Of a stretch of DNA of 64,000 nucleotides, positions 47,204 through 57,289 are shown piece after piece. Source of the DNA: Lamellibrachia columna (taxonomy: Eukaryota > Annelida > Polychaeta > Sabellida > Siboglinidae); NCBI GenBank assembly GCA_963662155.1, contig OY759262.1:12799282-12863281 (forward strand), written 5' to 3'. Numbering within the stretch: the stretch's first letter is position 1; every line of letters starts with the position of its first letter. The translations under genes were made by a program, and so were the position numbers. Under the pieces are notes generated by a model that saw only the letters and a list, made by a program, of their open reading frames with translations, had not been told where the DNA came from and ran no database searches.

Positions 47204-48673
47204 ATGGTTCGTCACTACCAACGAAAGACCGATAGAGGTAATGCTCCCAAGGAAGCCTTTAGAGCAGCAGCCGAGGCGCATCTCGATGGTGGGCTGAGTT
47301 TAAGGAAGTCGGCGACGTTGAACGGTGTGAATTACCGCACCCTTGCTCGATTTGTCTCCCTCTTCGAGAAGAATAGAACAGCAGAGCATATAACAATCGG
47401 CTACACGAAATCAAGGCAGGTGCTCAATGATGATATAGAAAGGGACATGGTCGAATACGCAAAGAAAGTTGCAGTTATATTCCACGGCATAACTGTTGAT
47501 GATCTGCGACAATTAGCTTTCAGACTTTCTGTTGCAAATGACGTTGCCCACGTGCCAGAAAACTGGACCAAGGAGGAGAAGGCAGGAGTGGACTGGGCGA
47601 AGCACTTTATTGAACGCCATAAAGATCTGTCCATAAGGAAACCAGAGGCAACCTCCATCCAACGAATGGCCAATTTCAACAAATACAATGTTGGAATGTT
47701 CATGGACAATCTTGAGAGGGTTCTCAATCGTGCAGGCGGGTTCGGCCCAGACCAAATATGGAATGTGGACGAGACAGGAGTGACCACAGTTCAGAGACCT
47801 GTGAAAATACTTGCCGAGAAAGGTGTCAGACAAGTAGGGTCAGTTGTTTCGCAGGAACGTGGCACGCTTGTTACGGTCACTTGTGCAGTATATGCCCTTG
47901 GAAATCACATTCCTCCATACTTTGTGTTTCCAAGGGTAAACGTGCAAGACAACTGGCTGCTTATCGCTCCACCTGGCAGTGCAGCGTCGGGACATCCCAA
48001 GGCGACAGGTTGGATGACAACGGATAACTTCATCCAATATATGAAGCACTTTGTAAACTACGCTAAGCCGAGTGCAGATAAACCGATACTCCTGCTACTT
48101 GACAACCACCATTCGCATATATCGCTGGAAGTGATCGACTATTCAAAAGCGAACCACATCACATTGCTGAGTTTTCCTCCCCACTGCTCGCACGAGCTGC
48201 AACCGCTAGACAAGTCTGTCTACGGTCCCTTCAAGACATACATCAACCACGCGAGCGACAGCTGGATGAGAGAGAAGGACAATGCTGGGAAGTCAATGAC
48301 GATTCACATAATCCCAAAACTGGTGTCGTATGCTTTCATAAAAGCAATGACACCCGAAACCATCACGGCAGGCTTCAAAGCCACAGGAATATATCCATTT
48401 GACAGACATGTATTTCCTGAGCACAAGTTCTTGACAGGATACGTTACTGATCGACCTTTTCACCAAGATGACCCAACAACACCCGAAAATCGGCCGTCAT
48501 CATCGAGTGCTGCACAGCCCATCACTGCTGAGGCGATCCGCCCATTCGGAAGACTGGCACCTAGAATGAAAGGGATACCTGCTAGAAAAAAGGGCAAATC
48601 GCAAATTTTTACCGATACGCCCGTCAAAGCCGCCATTGAGAGGGAAGCACATGCATCCAAAAGCAACAAATGA
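47204..48673 (+). CDS. pogo-type DDE transposase (CENP-B-like)
   Basis: The enzyme would excise and reinsert the surrounding element. The 489 residues are uninterrupted. A Psq/HTH domain occupies about 13-56 (AFRAAAEAHLDGGLSLRKSA), a CENP-B-type second DNA-binding domain about 85-150 (WAKHFIERHKDLSIRKPEA), and the DDE_1 catalytic core about 180-400. The catalytic residues are all present: D189 in NVDETG, D300 in LLLDNHHSH and D336 in LQPLDKSVYGP, i.e. a DD35D spacing typical of pogo. The ATG directly follows a TTTTTACAG acceptor-like sequence, so a 5' leader intron is possible. A +1 frame continues with the usual acidic C-terminus (48636-49181). Intactness and well-kept ends suggest recent activity. 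Confidence 0.95.
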   Translation: MVRHYQRKTDRGNAPKEAFRAAAEAHLDGGLSLRKSATLNGVNYRTLARFVSLFEKNRTAEHITIGYTKSRQVLNDDIERDMVEYAKKVAVIFHGITVDDLRQLAFRLSVANDVAHVPENWTKEEKAGVDWAKHFIERHKDLSIRKPEATSIQRMANFNKYNVGMFMDNLERVLNRAGGFGPDQIWNVDETGVTTVQRPVKILAEKGVRQVGSVVSQERGTLVTVTCAVYALGNHIPPYFVFPRVNVQDNWLLIAPPGSAASGHPKATGWMTTDNFIQYMKHFVNYAKPSADKPILLLLDNHHSHISLEVIDYSKANHITLLSFPPHCSHELQPLDKSVYGPFKTYINHASDSWMREKDNAGKSMTIHIIPKLVSYAFIKAMTPETITAGFKATGIYPFDRHVFPEHKFLTGYVTDRPFHQDDPTTPENRPSSSSAAQPITAEAIRPFGRLAPRMKGIPARKKGKSQIFTDTPVKAAIEREAHASKSNK

Positions 48674-49181
48674 GGAAGCTACCAGAAGGAAGCTCACTCA
48701 ACATCCAGAGTTCCCCCAAAAGAAAATCCAGAACAAAGTTCCCGTTGCTGAACTGTTTGATGAAAGTAAGGATGGAGAAGGCGACGTTGAAGTGCTTTGT
48801 GATGACAGCAGTGGGAGCGAGTTCTCTGAAATCGAAGAAAGACAATTCATACTTAAACCATCATTTGCTGACTTGAACATAGATGATCACATCCTGGTGA
48901 AGTTTGCAACAAAGTGCACCATAGGATGCTACGTAGGACGTGTCATGAGCATCGACGAACAGAACGACGATGTTGAAACCACTTTCATGCGCAGACAGAA
49001 ATCAGCAAAATATGAAAGGGGTCAACTTCAGTTTTGCTTTCCTGAAACACAGGACAAAAGCACACATGATCTGCAAGATATAGTCATGAAGTTGCCTGTG
49101 CTGACAGCAGGGCAGACCAAAAGGGCAGCCAAACTGTATGACTTTCACTGTCATGCCCTATCGAAATATCACATCAACTGA
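48664..49181 (+). pseudogene. C-terminal extension of the pogo transposase in the +1 frame
   Basis: After the stop at 48671 the +1 frame reads an acidic linker (ESKDGEGDVEVLCDDSSGSE) and a small domain with DHILVKFA...CYVGRVM and ending DIVMKLPVL. In related animal transposases this C-terminal domain follows the catalytic core in one frame, from family knowledge. Here it is offset by one base close to AAAAGCAACAAATGAGG. A one-base indel, a programmed +1 shift or an unseen intron could explain it. The frame is open from 48636. Confidence 0.7.
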
Positions 49182-49413
49182 TGTCATGTACATTAATCAA
49201 GCAGTTAGCTAATGGAAAACTAGCGATCAAGAACTTGTCCGCATTGCCTAAATCAGTTTTCATTTAGAAGTAAGCTTAGTTCATTGGGCCAGGACTGCCT
49301 ATGTCGCATATTCCATTTGGATCACTGTTCATTGAACAATATATTAATAGCATAAATGTGAATACATTAGTAAAAATTCGTGGTTTGTATAATTGTGTTA
49401 CAATTTTGCATAA

Positions 49414-49658
49414 TGTGACAACTTACCCCATGCTACGTGACAACTTACCCCACACCGGGGGCAACTTGTCACTTGTGATGCCTTGACTTCAGTGAGTCAT
49501 GCACTTTAAAATAACACAGATTTATGCCAGGTGACTAGTGTCACTTTTAGATGAAAGATGGATACACCATGTAAGCGTCATGTACTAAAGATAACTAAAC
49601 AGATCGACTAGTGGTGTAAAAAAAAGTAAATTTTGTGACAACTAACCCCCCGCTCCCC
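49414..49658. repeat. Right subterminal motif cluster of the pogo element
   Basis: TGTGACAACTTACCCC (49414-49429), CGTGACAACTTACCCC (49436-49451), GGGGCAACTTGTCAC (49458-49472) and the terminal TGTGACAACTAACCCC (49634-49649) mirror the left cluster. Their arrangement as inverted pairs near both ends supports a role in transposase binding. Confidence 0.8.
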
Positions 49659-49660
49659 TA

Positions 49661-49918
49661 CTTCTAAAGCGCAAGGTGTCATCTCTGGGACTGTAGTATC
49701 TCGTCCCAGTTTACCGTCTGTATTGGAGTCAAGCAGGGATCAATCCTCTCTCCTATTCTTTTCTCTGTATATATGGATGGATTATTTGAAAAGTTAGAGA
49801 AGAGTGGTGTGGGATGCCACATGGACAACCGCTATACGGGTGGCATAGGCTATGCAGATGACCTGACCCTGCTAACACCTACAAGGTATTAATTAATGTA
49901 CCACCCACAGCGCATGCG
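49661..49918 (+). pseudogene. LINE, part 2 (RT palm), between pogo and MULE insertions
   Basis: The plus strand reads GVKQGSILSPILFSVYMDGL, FEKLEKSGVGCH and GIGYADDLTLLTP, i.e. the RT motif B and the YADD catalytic motif C. It continues from LDASKAFDKSL at 46690 once the pogo element is removed, and is cut at 49927 by the MULE. Confidence 0.9.
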
Positions 49919-49927
49919 CACAGTCCA

Positions 49928-50163
49928 GGGCCTGTATATTAGCCGGAACGAGCCCGGCACGAGATTGAATTGCTAAATGCGTGGATTACGTGATCTGTAT
50001 AATGATTTCACTTGAATGTGTAGTTAGATAACGTAATAATGCAACTTTTCACCAAGTGGGAAATAATTACACGTACATTAAGATATGTTTTGGGCTCCCG
50101 GAACGATGACTTATTGACGATCGGCGGCCATGTTTTGGCTGTTCCGTCTATTGAACATCACCT
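49928..50163. repeat. MULE left terminal inverted repeat
   Basis: This arm matches the reverse complement of 57059-57280 nearly base for base, apart from an ~11-base insertion around GAGCCCGGCACGAG. It includes the blocks CGTGGATTACGTGATC, CTTTTCACCAAGTGGGAAAT and GGCGGCCATGTTTTGGCTGT. Confidence 0.95.
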
Positions 50164-51242
50164 AGTGGGCGGCCTTACATTAGTGGGTTACTGTTCATAC
50201 ACCATCTACTGCAGTAATACTGGTGATCACTGATTGGGATGTGAAATAATTTATATCTAAATAAAATGGAGTAAATCTGAAATGATACAGTTGAAGTACA
50301 CCCTTCTATACAACATCATTATGTCTATGACTGTATTATAATTTATTTTATAATATGTATTACAGGTAACTATATTATATTACACTTCTTCTGTTAACCC
50401 TTTTCCAATACACTATTGGTCAATAAAACTTTCATTCCACGTATTGAATATTGGTGTTATATTACATTATTATGTAACGCAACATTTTTTTGTAGAAAAT
50501 TAAATATTTATTAAAATATTGTATACTACATGGCACTGTTTTTTTTATTCTTTAGTGTTACACAATGAACACTACAGCTAATTTTTTTTTTAGGAGCGGC
50601 CTTTTGTTGTGCCTAATGCAATTTATGAGTGAATTGAAAAGAATAAATTATGGAATAATTACTTATGTTAGATTCTGAACTTGATACACAATTTATATTG
50701 GGCCTCTCTCGTGTTGTGTACATAAGGCGCCCGTGTAACTATGCATAGTTGTTATTTATCAGGAAATTAACTTCACACCATGTTCTTTGTAAATGTGCTC
50801 TGAAATGGTCAGATTTTTGAATCATTGTCTGACTTGTGAATCCACTTTCACCAAATTTTCTTTGTAACTGTGCATACTAGTACTTTCATTTCTTACTTAT
50901 TGTTTAATGGAGCCCTTGTCTATTCAGGGTTCAGTACCTACTGCAATTACAACTCAGGCAATCAACAGCATTGTAACTCAGGATTAGCACCTTTGCAATG
51001 AGCTGCCTTGTTTAGTGAATAGGGGTGTGAATGTAAAAGTTATTGCAATAGTACTTTACTATGAAACCACTAGGGTGTCCACATGCAAAAGGACTCATTC
51101 TACAATAGAACTACCAGTATAATAGGATTAAACTCACAAAGGTGATCTTGTTGATTGCCTCATGAGAAACAAAACATTTCTAGGCAGAATGAAGAAAGAT
51201 AGATGTGCTCACTACCTGTGCTCACTCACTGTCATATAAGCC
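50164..51242. other. MULE internal non-coding segment
   Basis: Between the left inverted repeat and the SGNH exons I see only AT-rich sequence with poly-T runs and no frame with a domain. It could hold a promoter or 5' leader of the element's genes. Confidence 0.5.
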
Positions 51243-52253
51243 ATGACATCTGGAATAGGTCACTCATTTGCTCTTGTGTCTTGTACTATCAAGTTCATGA
51301 CAACTGTTATTATCGGAGATTCACAGATCAAATATCTGCACTGCAATGTTAGAGATTTTGGCATCCCTACGTTGAGTTTTTCTGGCTACAAGATTGAGGA
51401 GCTGGCACTGGATGACACAATCAATTCGGCTTTCTCACAGTTTGAGGTAGGACCTTGTTACTTGTTCACTATGCATGTTCTCGTGTCACTGTTATATAAC
51501 AGCATGTTAATTCGACCCCGACCCGAGTAGTTTTATAATAATAATAATACATGGTACATATCAGAAATGCTAAGTTACAAATCCCTAGATAATATGGCTG
51601 CACAGATGATGTGTATATATTTTATTTGTGTAAATGCATATCTCTTGATTGCTTCATGATTTGTTATTTTTGGGGGTAAAAAAAACTTCTTGTTCTACAA
51701 CACATTATGTTTTATTAGGATTGTTTTTTATGCATAATACATAGAGAACTTTATTGAATTTGTGTTGTGGTTCAATGTATACCTCCAGTGTGGAATTTAA
51801 GATTTTTATCCAACTTGTCACCCCATTGTAGTGCAAGTCATATGTTCACTACCAATTATGTAAACAGAAATTATTAGTTTGGGTTAACAGTATGTTTTTT
51901 GTTTATCGAAACTTTTGGTGATTGTGATTATTGCTGATGTGTAAACAATCAATGCACGTGACCTGACTATTATCCGTGCACTCACAATATTTCCTTTAAA
52001 CTGCAAAGAAAACATGTGCAATTGTTAGGTATCCCCAGTGTGAGAACAATCCACTTAAAAAAACCAAAGAATAAATGCGTCTGAACAATAGTTAAAAAGA
52101 TTATGATTGAATGTTAAATAATCATAAATGTTTCTGCTAACAGGTTATCGTCTTGCATGTTGGGACCAACAACATCGGGTGCGGCGACAGCGTTCAGACC
52201 TGTCTTGACCTGTATGCACAGCTGATAGTCCACATTAGGCAACTGAATCCTAC
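51243..52253 (+). CDS. SGNH/GDSL hydrolase-like protein, two exons, inside the MULE
   Basis: Exon 51243-51446 and exon 52144-52253 have good borders (GAG/GTAGGA, TAACAG/GTT, and a GTAAGC donor at 52254) and join in phase 0. The product starts near TVIIGDSQIKYLHCNV, where GDS is the block I nucleophile motif of SGNH hydrolases, continues through SFSGYKIEEL and reaches VIVLHVGTNNIGC, the block III GTN motif, and LIVHIRQLNPT. The catalytic C-terminal block (D..H) is not seen, so at least one exon is missing or the protein is partial. SGNH hydrolases are lipases or esterases, and non-enzymatic relatives bind RNA. Whether this is spliced to the transposase downstream is unknown: the phase of the 52253 donor does not fit the 52933 acceptor directly. 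Confidence 0.7.
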
Positions 52254-52320
52254 GTAAGCAAAAATATAGTGAATTAGTGACAATATGAAATACAATATTA
52301 TAGTATGGTAAATGTAATGT

Positions 52321-52746
52321 ATGAAATGTGTTCATTTTAATTTTACTTCTTTGGAAACTGCTAAGCAACATGTAAATATTGATGAATATCTAGAAATTTT
52401 AGGCAAAATCCAGGCCATAAGCGATTCATTTGAATCAACCAATACATTCATCATTGGTGATTTTAATGCGGATATTAAGAACCCCAGTCTTTTTACTCCA
52501 TTTCTCAATGCTTTTATAAACGACTGTCACCTTATCGCAAGTGACACATTGCTTCTCCCCTCTGATGCTTTTACATATGTTAGTGATGCGCAAGGTATTA
52601 CTGTCGCCTATAACAACAGTTTTAGAATTATACACAACCTGTCACCCTGCTGTAGTGCAAGCCATATGTTCGCTACTAATTATGTTAAATCCTTTAATGA
52701 ACGTATTCGCTCATCAATTTTTAGCTTTTTATGCCGGTTGGATTGA
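52321..52746 (+). pseudogene. LINE endonuclease fragment within the MULE
   Basis: The frame contains YLEILGKIQAISDSF and FIIGDFNADIKN followed by LIASDTLLLPSDAFTYVSDA, the GDFN block and following region of AP-type endonucleases of non-LTR elements. It ends without RT sequence. A diverged copy of its tail (TAGTGCAAGCCATATGTTCG) is found at 51826-51885, so the fragment or part of it was duplicated. Confidence 0.8.
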
Positions 52747-52932
52747 TCAATTGTATGCTTTTAATTCATGATGTTTGTACTTTTATACAAATATATATTT
52801 TTATCCTTACTTATCTTATATATATATTTTACTACACGTCATGTATGTATATTTATATATGTATATATATATATATTTTTTTTTCTCACTACATGTACCT
52901 CTATTGTTCATCATATCTGGCGTGTGTTGTAG

Positions 52933-55475
52933 GGGTAAAAGAGTTGATGGACGAGCTGAACCAGCTGCTTGACACCAAAACAAGGACATTGCTGGGATAT
53001 GATACCACCTTCAAGCTGGGAGATTTCTACGTTTCTGTTCTTGTTTTCAGACACTCTGTGTTTAGTTAGGAACCAGTCATTCCTGTAGCTTTCCTCATTC
53101 ATGACCGAAAGTTTCAGAAGGTCCATGAGCATTTCTTTGAGCAGTTGTTAGAACAGATTCCTAACCTCGGTAGAAAGAGTTTCAAGATTGTCACAGACAG
53201 AGAGGTAGGTATCACCAATGCTATCGAGAAGGTGTTTCTCCACGCTCATGTCCTCCACTGCTGGAACCACATCACTCGTGATCTTAAATTCTGGCTTAAG
53301 AAGCACGGGGCTAGTCAGGATGACATCACCGTTTACAAGCAAGATGTCATGTGCCTTCTCAGGAGTGATTCAGAGAGGGAACTGGAGAGGAAACTAGAGG
53401 AGATGTCAGGTACATGGAGTCAGGCTATGGTAGACCACTTCAGCAAGGAGATGAAGCCAGATATGATTCGTCATTCTGCCAAGTTTGTGTTGGTCCCACT
53501 GGATATGTATGACCCGTACTCTGGTATTACCAACAACATCTCAGAGAGTATGAACTGTGTCATCAAAGACTTGTTGCAGTGGAAAGAGGTACCAGTAGAT
53601 GTGATAGTCTTGTGTTTTCAGCTGCTCCAGAACTACTACCTTGCGGAGATTCGTAGGGGGTTTGCAGGTGTCGGTACTTATACTCTCTCGCAACAGTACA
53701 GATCATGTGCCTGCGATCTTGAGGATTTGCTCTTGCCGCAGAATGTATGTGAGCCACAACAGATAGTACAACACATAAAGCGTATGACCACAGAGATTGC
53801 AGAGACAGAGCCTATGGAAGATGACCAGGGAAGTAGACAGGTGGATGAGGTAAACCTGACTGCTGTTGATGATAAACCAACTGAGGAACGTACAGTATTA
53901 CAGAGAAACATTTCACAGAGAGCCCTAGCAGATGCGGTAGTCCGGGAGAAGAGAGTTAGACATGTAGTGGAGATGGGAGCTTTTATGGTAGAGGGAAGTC
54001 GAGGAGATGAGTATGCCGTATCACTGTTCCCCAAGGAAAAGTGTCAGTGTCCTTCAACAGGTACCTGCTACCACATTCTGGCAGCCAGGATTAGTATTGG
54101 CTTGCCAACTAGAGACGAGAAGAGGACACTTAATCTTTCTCAGCTGAAACGAAACAGCAGGAAACGTGTAGATAAGAAAGGGGGACTGAAGAAGCCTAGG
54201 CCCAATGATTATGAGGTAAATCCAGCTCCTGATTTCAGTAGGGTCTTGGACCTGACAACAGACAGCCAGGTAAATAGGATAGGACCGGATGACCCAGCAG
54301 ATGTGACTTTAGCAGATCAGCCAGCCACGCCAGTTGTTTCTGTTACATGTTCTACTCCATGTCGGGCACGTAGTGTGCTAAACAAGTCGGATGCAGAGAT
54401 AAAGACACTTCATGTTACATTTGGCAACTTTGCAAACATTTCACTTGATGATCTTGACACATCTCCACAGGTCAAACGTTCACAAACCCCAGTGAAATCG
54501 CTTGGTAATAAAGGTAAAATCGGACAGGGAAGGAAGACCCTTAAACTTAAGAAGCCAAATAAATTATTAGACGATGAGGATTCAGATATAGTAGATGCCC
54601 ATGGTCAGATTAATAACATTGGCAGTAGTGAACCCAAGGTTGTAGGTGAAGGTAGAAAAACGCAGCCTACTAGCATCTGTCAGCGTAGGTTTTGGGTTGC
54701 TGCACACCAGTTGACATTTCAAGACAAATTCGTTATACAGACTGGAAAGTGGTTGGATGATGTAGTAATCAATGCAGCACATGATATGATGCACGACCAG
54801 TTCCCCACAATCAATGGCATGCAACAGTGTACCCTGGCCCCATGTTTCAGTGGCAAGATGCAGCATTGGGAGATCCCAAAGAAGTCATTCCAGCGTACTG
54901 CTCCACCTTCTGTTCAGGTGCACTATACAAGGCATTCCCATTGGGTCACTTCATTTCAGAGAGCCGGAGACAACCGTGTGTTTCTGCTTGATAGTTTATT
55001 TGCTGGGTACTCAAAGTTACCAGCCTCCCTTCAAATCCAGCTAGCCCAGATCTACGGATCCAGTGATGGGCAGCTGGTTGTCATGGTTCCCTCTCTCAGC
55101 AAACAGATAAATGGTGATGACTGTGGCCTGTATGCCATTGCCAACATGTTTGAAATCTGCCAGAATGGTTATGATAATGTCCCAGAAGGCGAACTTATAT
55201 GGGAATTTCAACACGATGACTTGAGAAACCATTTGATCAGTTGCTTCAGCAGTGGACATTTCAGCAGTTTTCCGCGAAAAGATAAGAAGACTCCCAAGGA
55301 AATCCTTTCTACCACACATGTGATCCCGATTCTATGTGACTGTGGTCTTCCCAACTTGTATGCTGACATGGTTGGCTGTGATCTCTGTGATGCCTGGCAT
55401 CACAAGGTCTGTGTTGGGTTCGAGAATACAGCTCTCCCACAGCAGTGGTTATGCCCACATTGTAAATCGGCTTAA
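52933..55475 (+). CDS. MULE transposase with SWIM, Ulp1-type protease and PHD domains
   Basis: This is the cut-and-paste transposase of the surrounding element. The exon opens at a TTGTAG acceptor. YDTTFKLGDFYVS carries the first catalytic Asp; one in-frame TAG at 53067 interrupts the sequence before the open part (53145-55475, 776 codons). In that part, D18 (VTDREVG), the C39..H42 pair of HCWNH and E134 (NNISESMN) complete the MULE RNase H core. A SWIM zinc finger follows (C300, C302, C308, H310), then a low-complexity charged linker (about 320-510), a Ulp1/C48 protease (H599-W600, D616, Q654, C660 in NGDDCGLYA) and a C-terminal PHD finger (C731, C733, C745, C748, H753, C756, C770, C773). 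The protease would act on SUMO-like conjugates and PHD fingers often read histone H3, by family knowledge. Except for the TAG it looks functional. Confidence 0.9.
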
Positions 55476-57058
55476 ATGCAATATCATACAACAGAACAGT
55501 CCTCGGTGTTGTCACAACAGTTGTTGGCAGGGTGGTGTAGCAATATTCAAATACTAAGACGCTCAGCTACAACAGCCCTGCTGCCAGCAGGCGTCTGTGT
55601 TATTTGATCATGTTATGCTGTTATCTGCTAGATGGGCTAGGATTTTACCATATAAATCTTCAGTGTTGGTTATCTATACACAACATGTATGATATGTAAA
55701 TATGCAGATATATGATTATGTAAATGGATAGATATGTACATATGCATATATGTAAATATACGTATAACTGTACTAATCATTACCTGAATCATCTACAAAC
55801 TTATTATTCTTTCTTACTGTACACGGTGGTGTAGCGATACTAAGACGCTGGAAGCTACAACAGCACTGCTGCCAGCAGGCGTCTATGTTATTTGATAATG
55901 CTATTCATTTTATCTTTCCAGTTATGTTATCTTACTATTTTACAGGGTTTCATCAACTGCAAATATTATCTTATTTCTCTCTGATCATCATTCCTTTCCA
56001 ATGTTTTGTATATGACTGTAATTTCAATCAACTAAACTGTTCACTCTAACTGTTGTACATGTGTTTGTGTGAGTGTGTATAGTGTGTGGAGTGTGTGGCT
56101 GTGTGTGATGTGATTGATGTTTTGCACAGTTGGACAAGTTATTGCCAGGATTTTTTGTTGACAGGTGGTCAGAGATGTTCGACAAACAAGCAAGCAGTTC
56201 ATCAAATGCGTGTAGTTAATTTTTAGTAGTTATTTTAGTACACAGTTTGTCTGTATTAGAAAAGTGTGTTATATTAGGTTTCATGTAGGCTATTTTTTGG
56301 TTAGTTTGGGATTAGTACGTTTTGGTGATTTGTATGTAGACCATGTTTTGTTTAGTGTTTAGACGAGTATGTTATTAGTGTGTTCCGTGTAGGATACTAG
56401 CTGGTGTATTAGTATTTATTAAAGCTTTAGACTAATATGTTATATTTGTTGGTGCTACGCAGCTAAATTGGTATGCCAATGCAGCTAAATCGATATCACT
56501 AGGGGCACATGGTCATGTTTTGTATTAGTAACGAAGTATACTATATACTCTGATCCATTGGTTTTTTTATGACACTACCAGGGTATGGAAGATGTAGTAG
56601 GTGGCGCTGCTATGTCTAGAAAAATTCCATGTGAACCCAATGACGGTGTTACAACATGGCGAGTGCAGGTCGCCATCAAATAAGCCTGTGCCTTCCCACT
56701 GCCCTGGATCATGGATGTATGATTTTATATTGTTTTAAAAAATGTCATAATTGTTGTACGAATTAATACATGTATGCATGCTTTATAAAAAATAAACATC
56801 GAGATTTCGTTTTACATTCTTGCTTTGTGTCGTTTTTATAAGTTAGGTTGTGTTTAAATAGTCACATTTAAATTGTTTTTACTTTAAACTGGTAACTTAT
56901 GCAGTCATTAAATATTTTTAAGGAAATGTCATATACAAGGAAATTACTAAAATATAATAATGGCTATTGATGACCACACACACCCATACTATCAATCAAC
57001 CCCCCCTCCCAACGGAGCAACCATTACATGCAGGCCGAGATCACCAACTAATGTCAGT
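55476..57058. other. MULE 3' non-coding segment with direct repeats
   Basis: Downstream of the transposase stop, a ~80-bp block (GGTGGTGTAGC...ACTAAGACGCT...CTGCTGCCAGCAGGCGTCT) occurs at 55530-55610 and 55825-55905. Candidate polyadenylation signals (AATAAA) include one near 56790. No further genes are seen before the right inverted repeat. Confidence 0.7.
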
Positions 57059-57280
57059 GGTGATGTTCAATAGACGGAACAGCCAAAACATGGCCGCCGA
57101 TCGTCAATAAGTCATCGTTCCGGGAGCCCAAAACATGTTAATGTACGTGTAATTATTTCCCACTTGGTGAAAAGTTGCATTATTACGTTATCTAACTACA
57201 CATTCAAGTGAAATCATTATACTGATCACGTAATCCACGCATTTAGATATTTAATCTCGTTCCGGCTAATATACAGGCCC
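57059..57280. repeat. MULE right terminal inverted repeat
   Basis: Reverse complement of 49928-50163. The outer end is followed by the target duplication CACAGTCCA. Confidence 0.95.
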
Positions 57281-57289
57281 CACAGTCCA

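Larger units (their letters stand above)
46703..49658 (+). mobile_element. Complete pogo-type DNA transposon with TA target duplication
   Basis: Both ends are preserved: left GGGGAGCGGGGGGCTAGATG and right (reverse complement) GGGGAGCGGGGGGTTAGTTG, continuing TCACA, a 25-bp inverted repeat with two mismatches. TA flanks both ends (46701-46702 and 49659-49660). Removing the element rejoins a LINE reading frame. Inside both ends lie several copies of GGGGCAAGTTGTCACA-type motifs (separate entries). The element encodes an intact transposase. Tc1/mariner-IS630 elements move by cut-and-paste into TA. Confidence 0.95.
49928..57280 (+). mobile_element. Complete 7.35-kb MULE (Mutator-like) transposon
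   Basis: Ends are defined by identical GGGCCTGTATATTAGCCGG termini in inverted orientation and by a perfect 9-bp target duplication, CACAGTCCA, at 49919-49927 and 57281-57289. Nine bp is the hallmark of Mutator/MULE insertions. Terminal inverted repeats extend about 222-236 bp (49928-50163 and 57059-57280) with a few indels. The interior encodes a MULE transposase with Ulp1 and PHD domains and two SGNH-hydrolase exons. The LINE that it interrupts resumes at 57290. Confidence 0.95.

Noticed and set aside
53148..55319. Several minus-strand frames across the MULE transposase
   Set aside because: They are shadows of the 776-codon plus-strand frame, which has all domain motifs.
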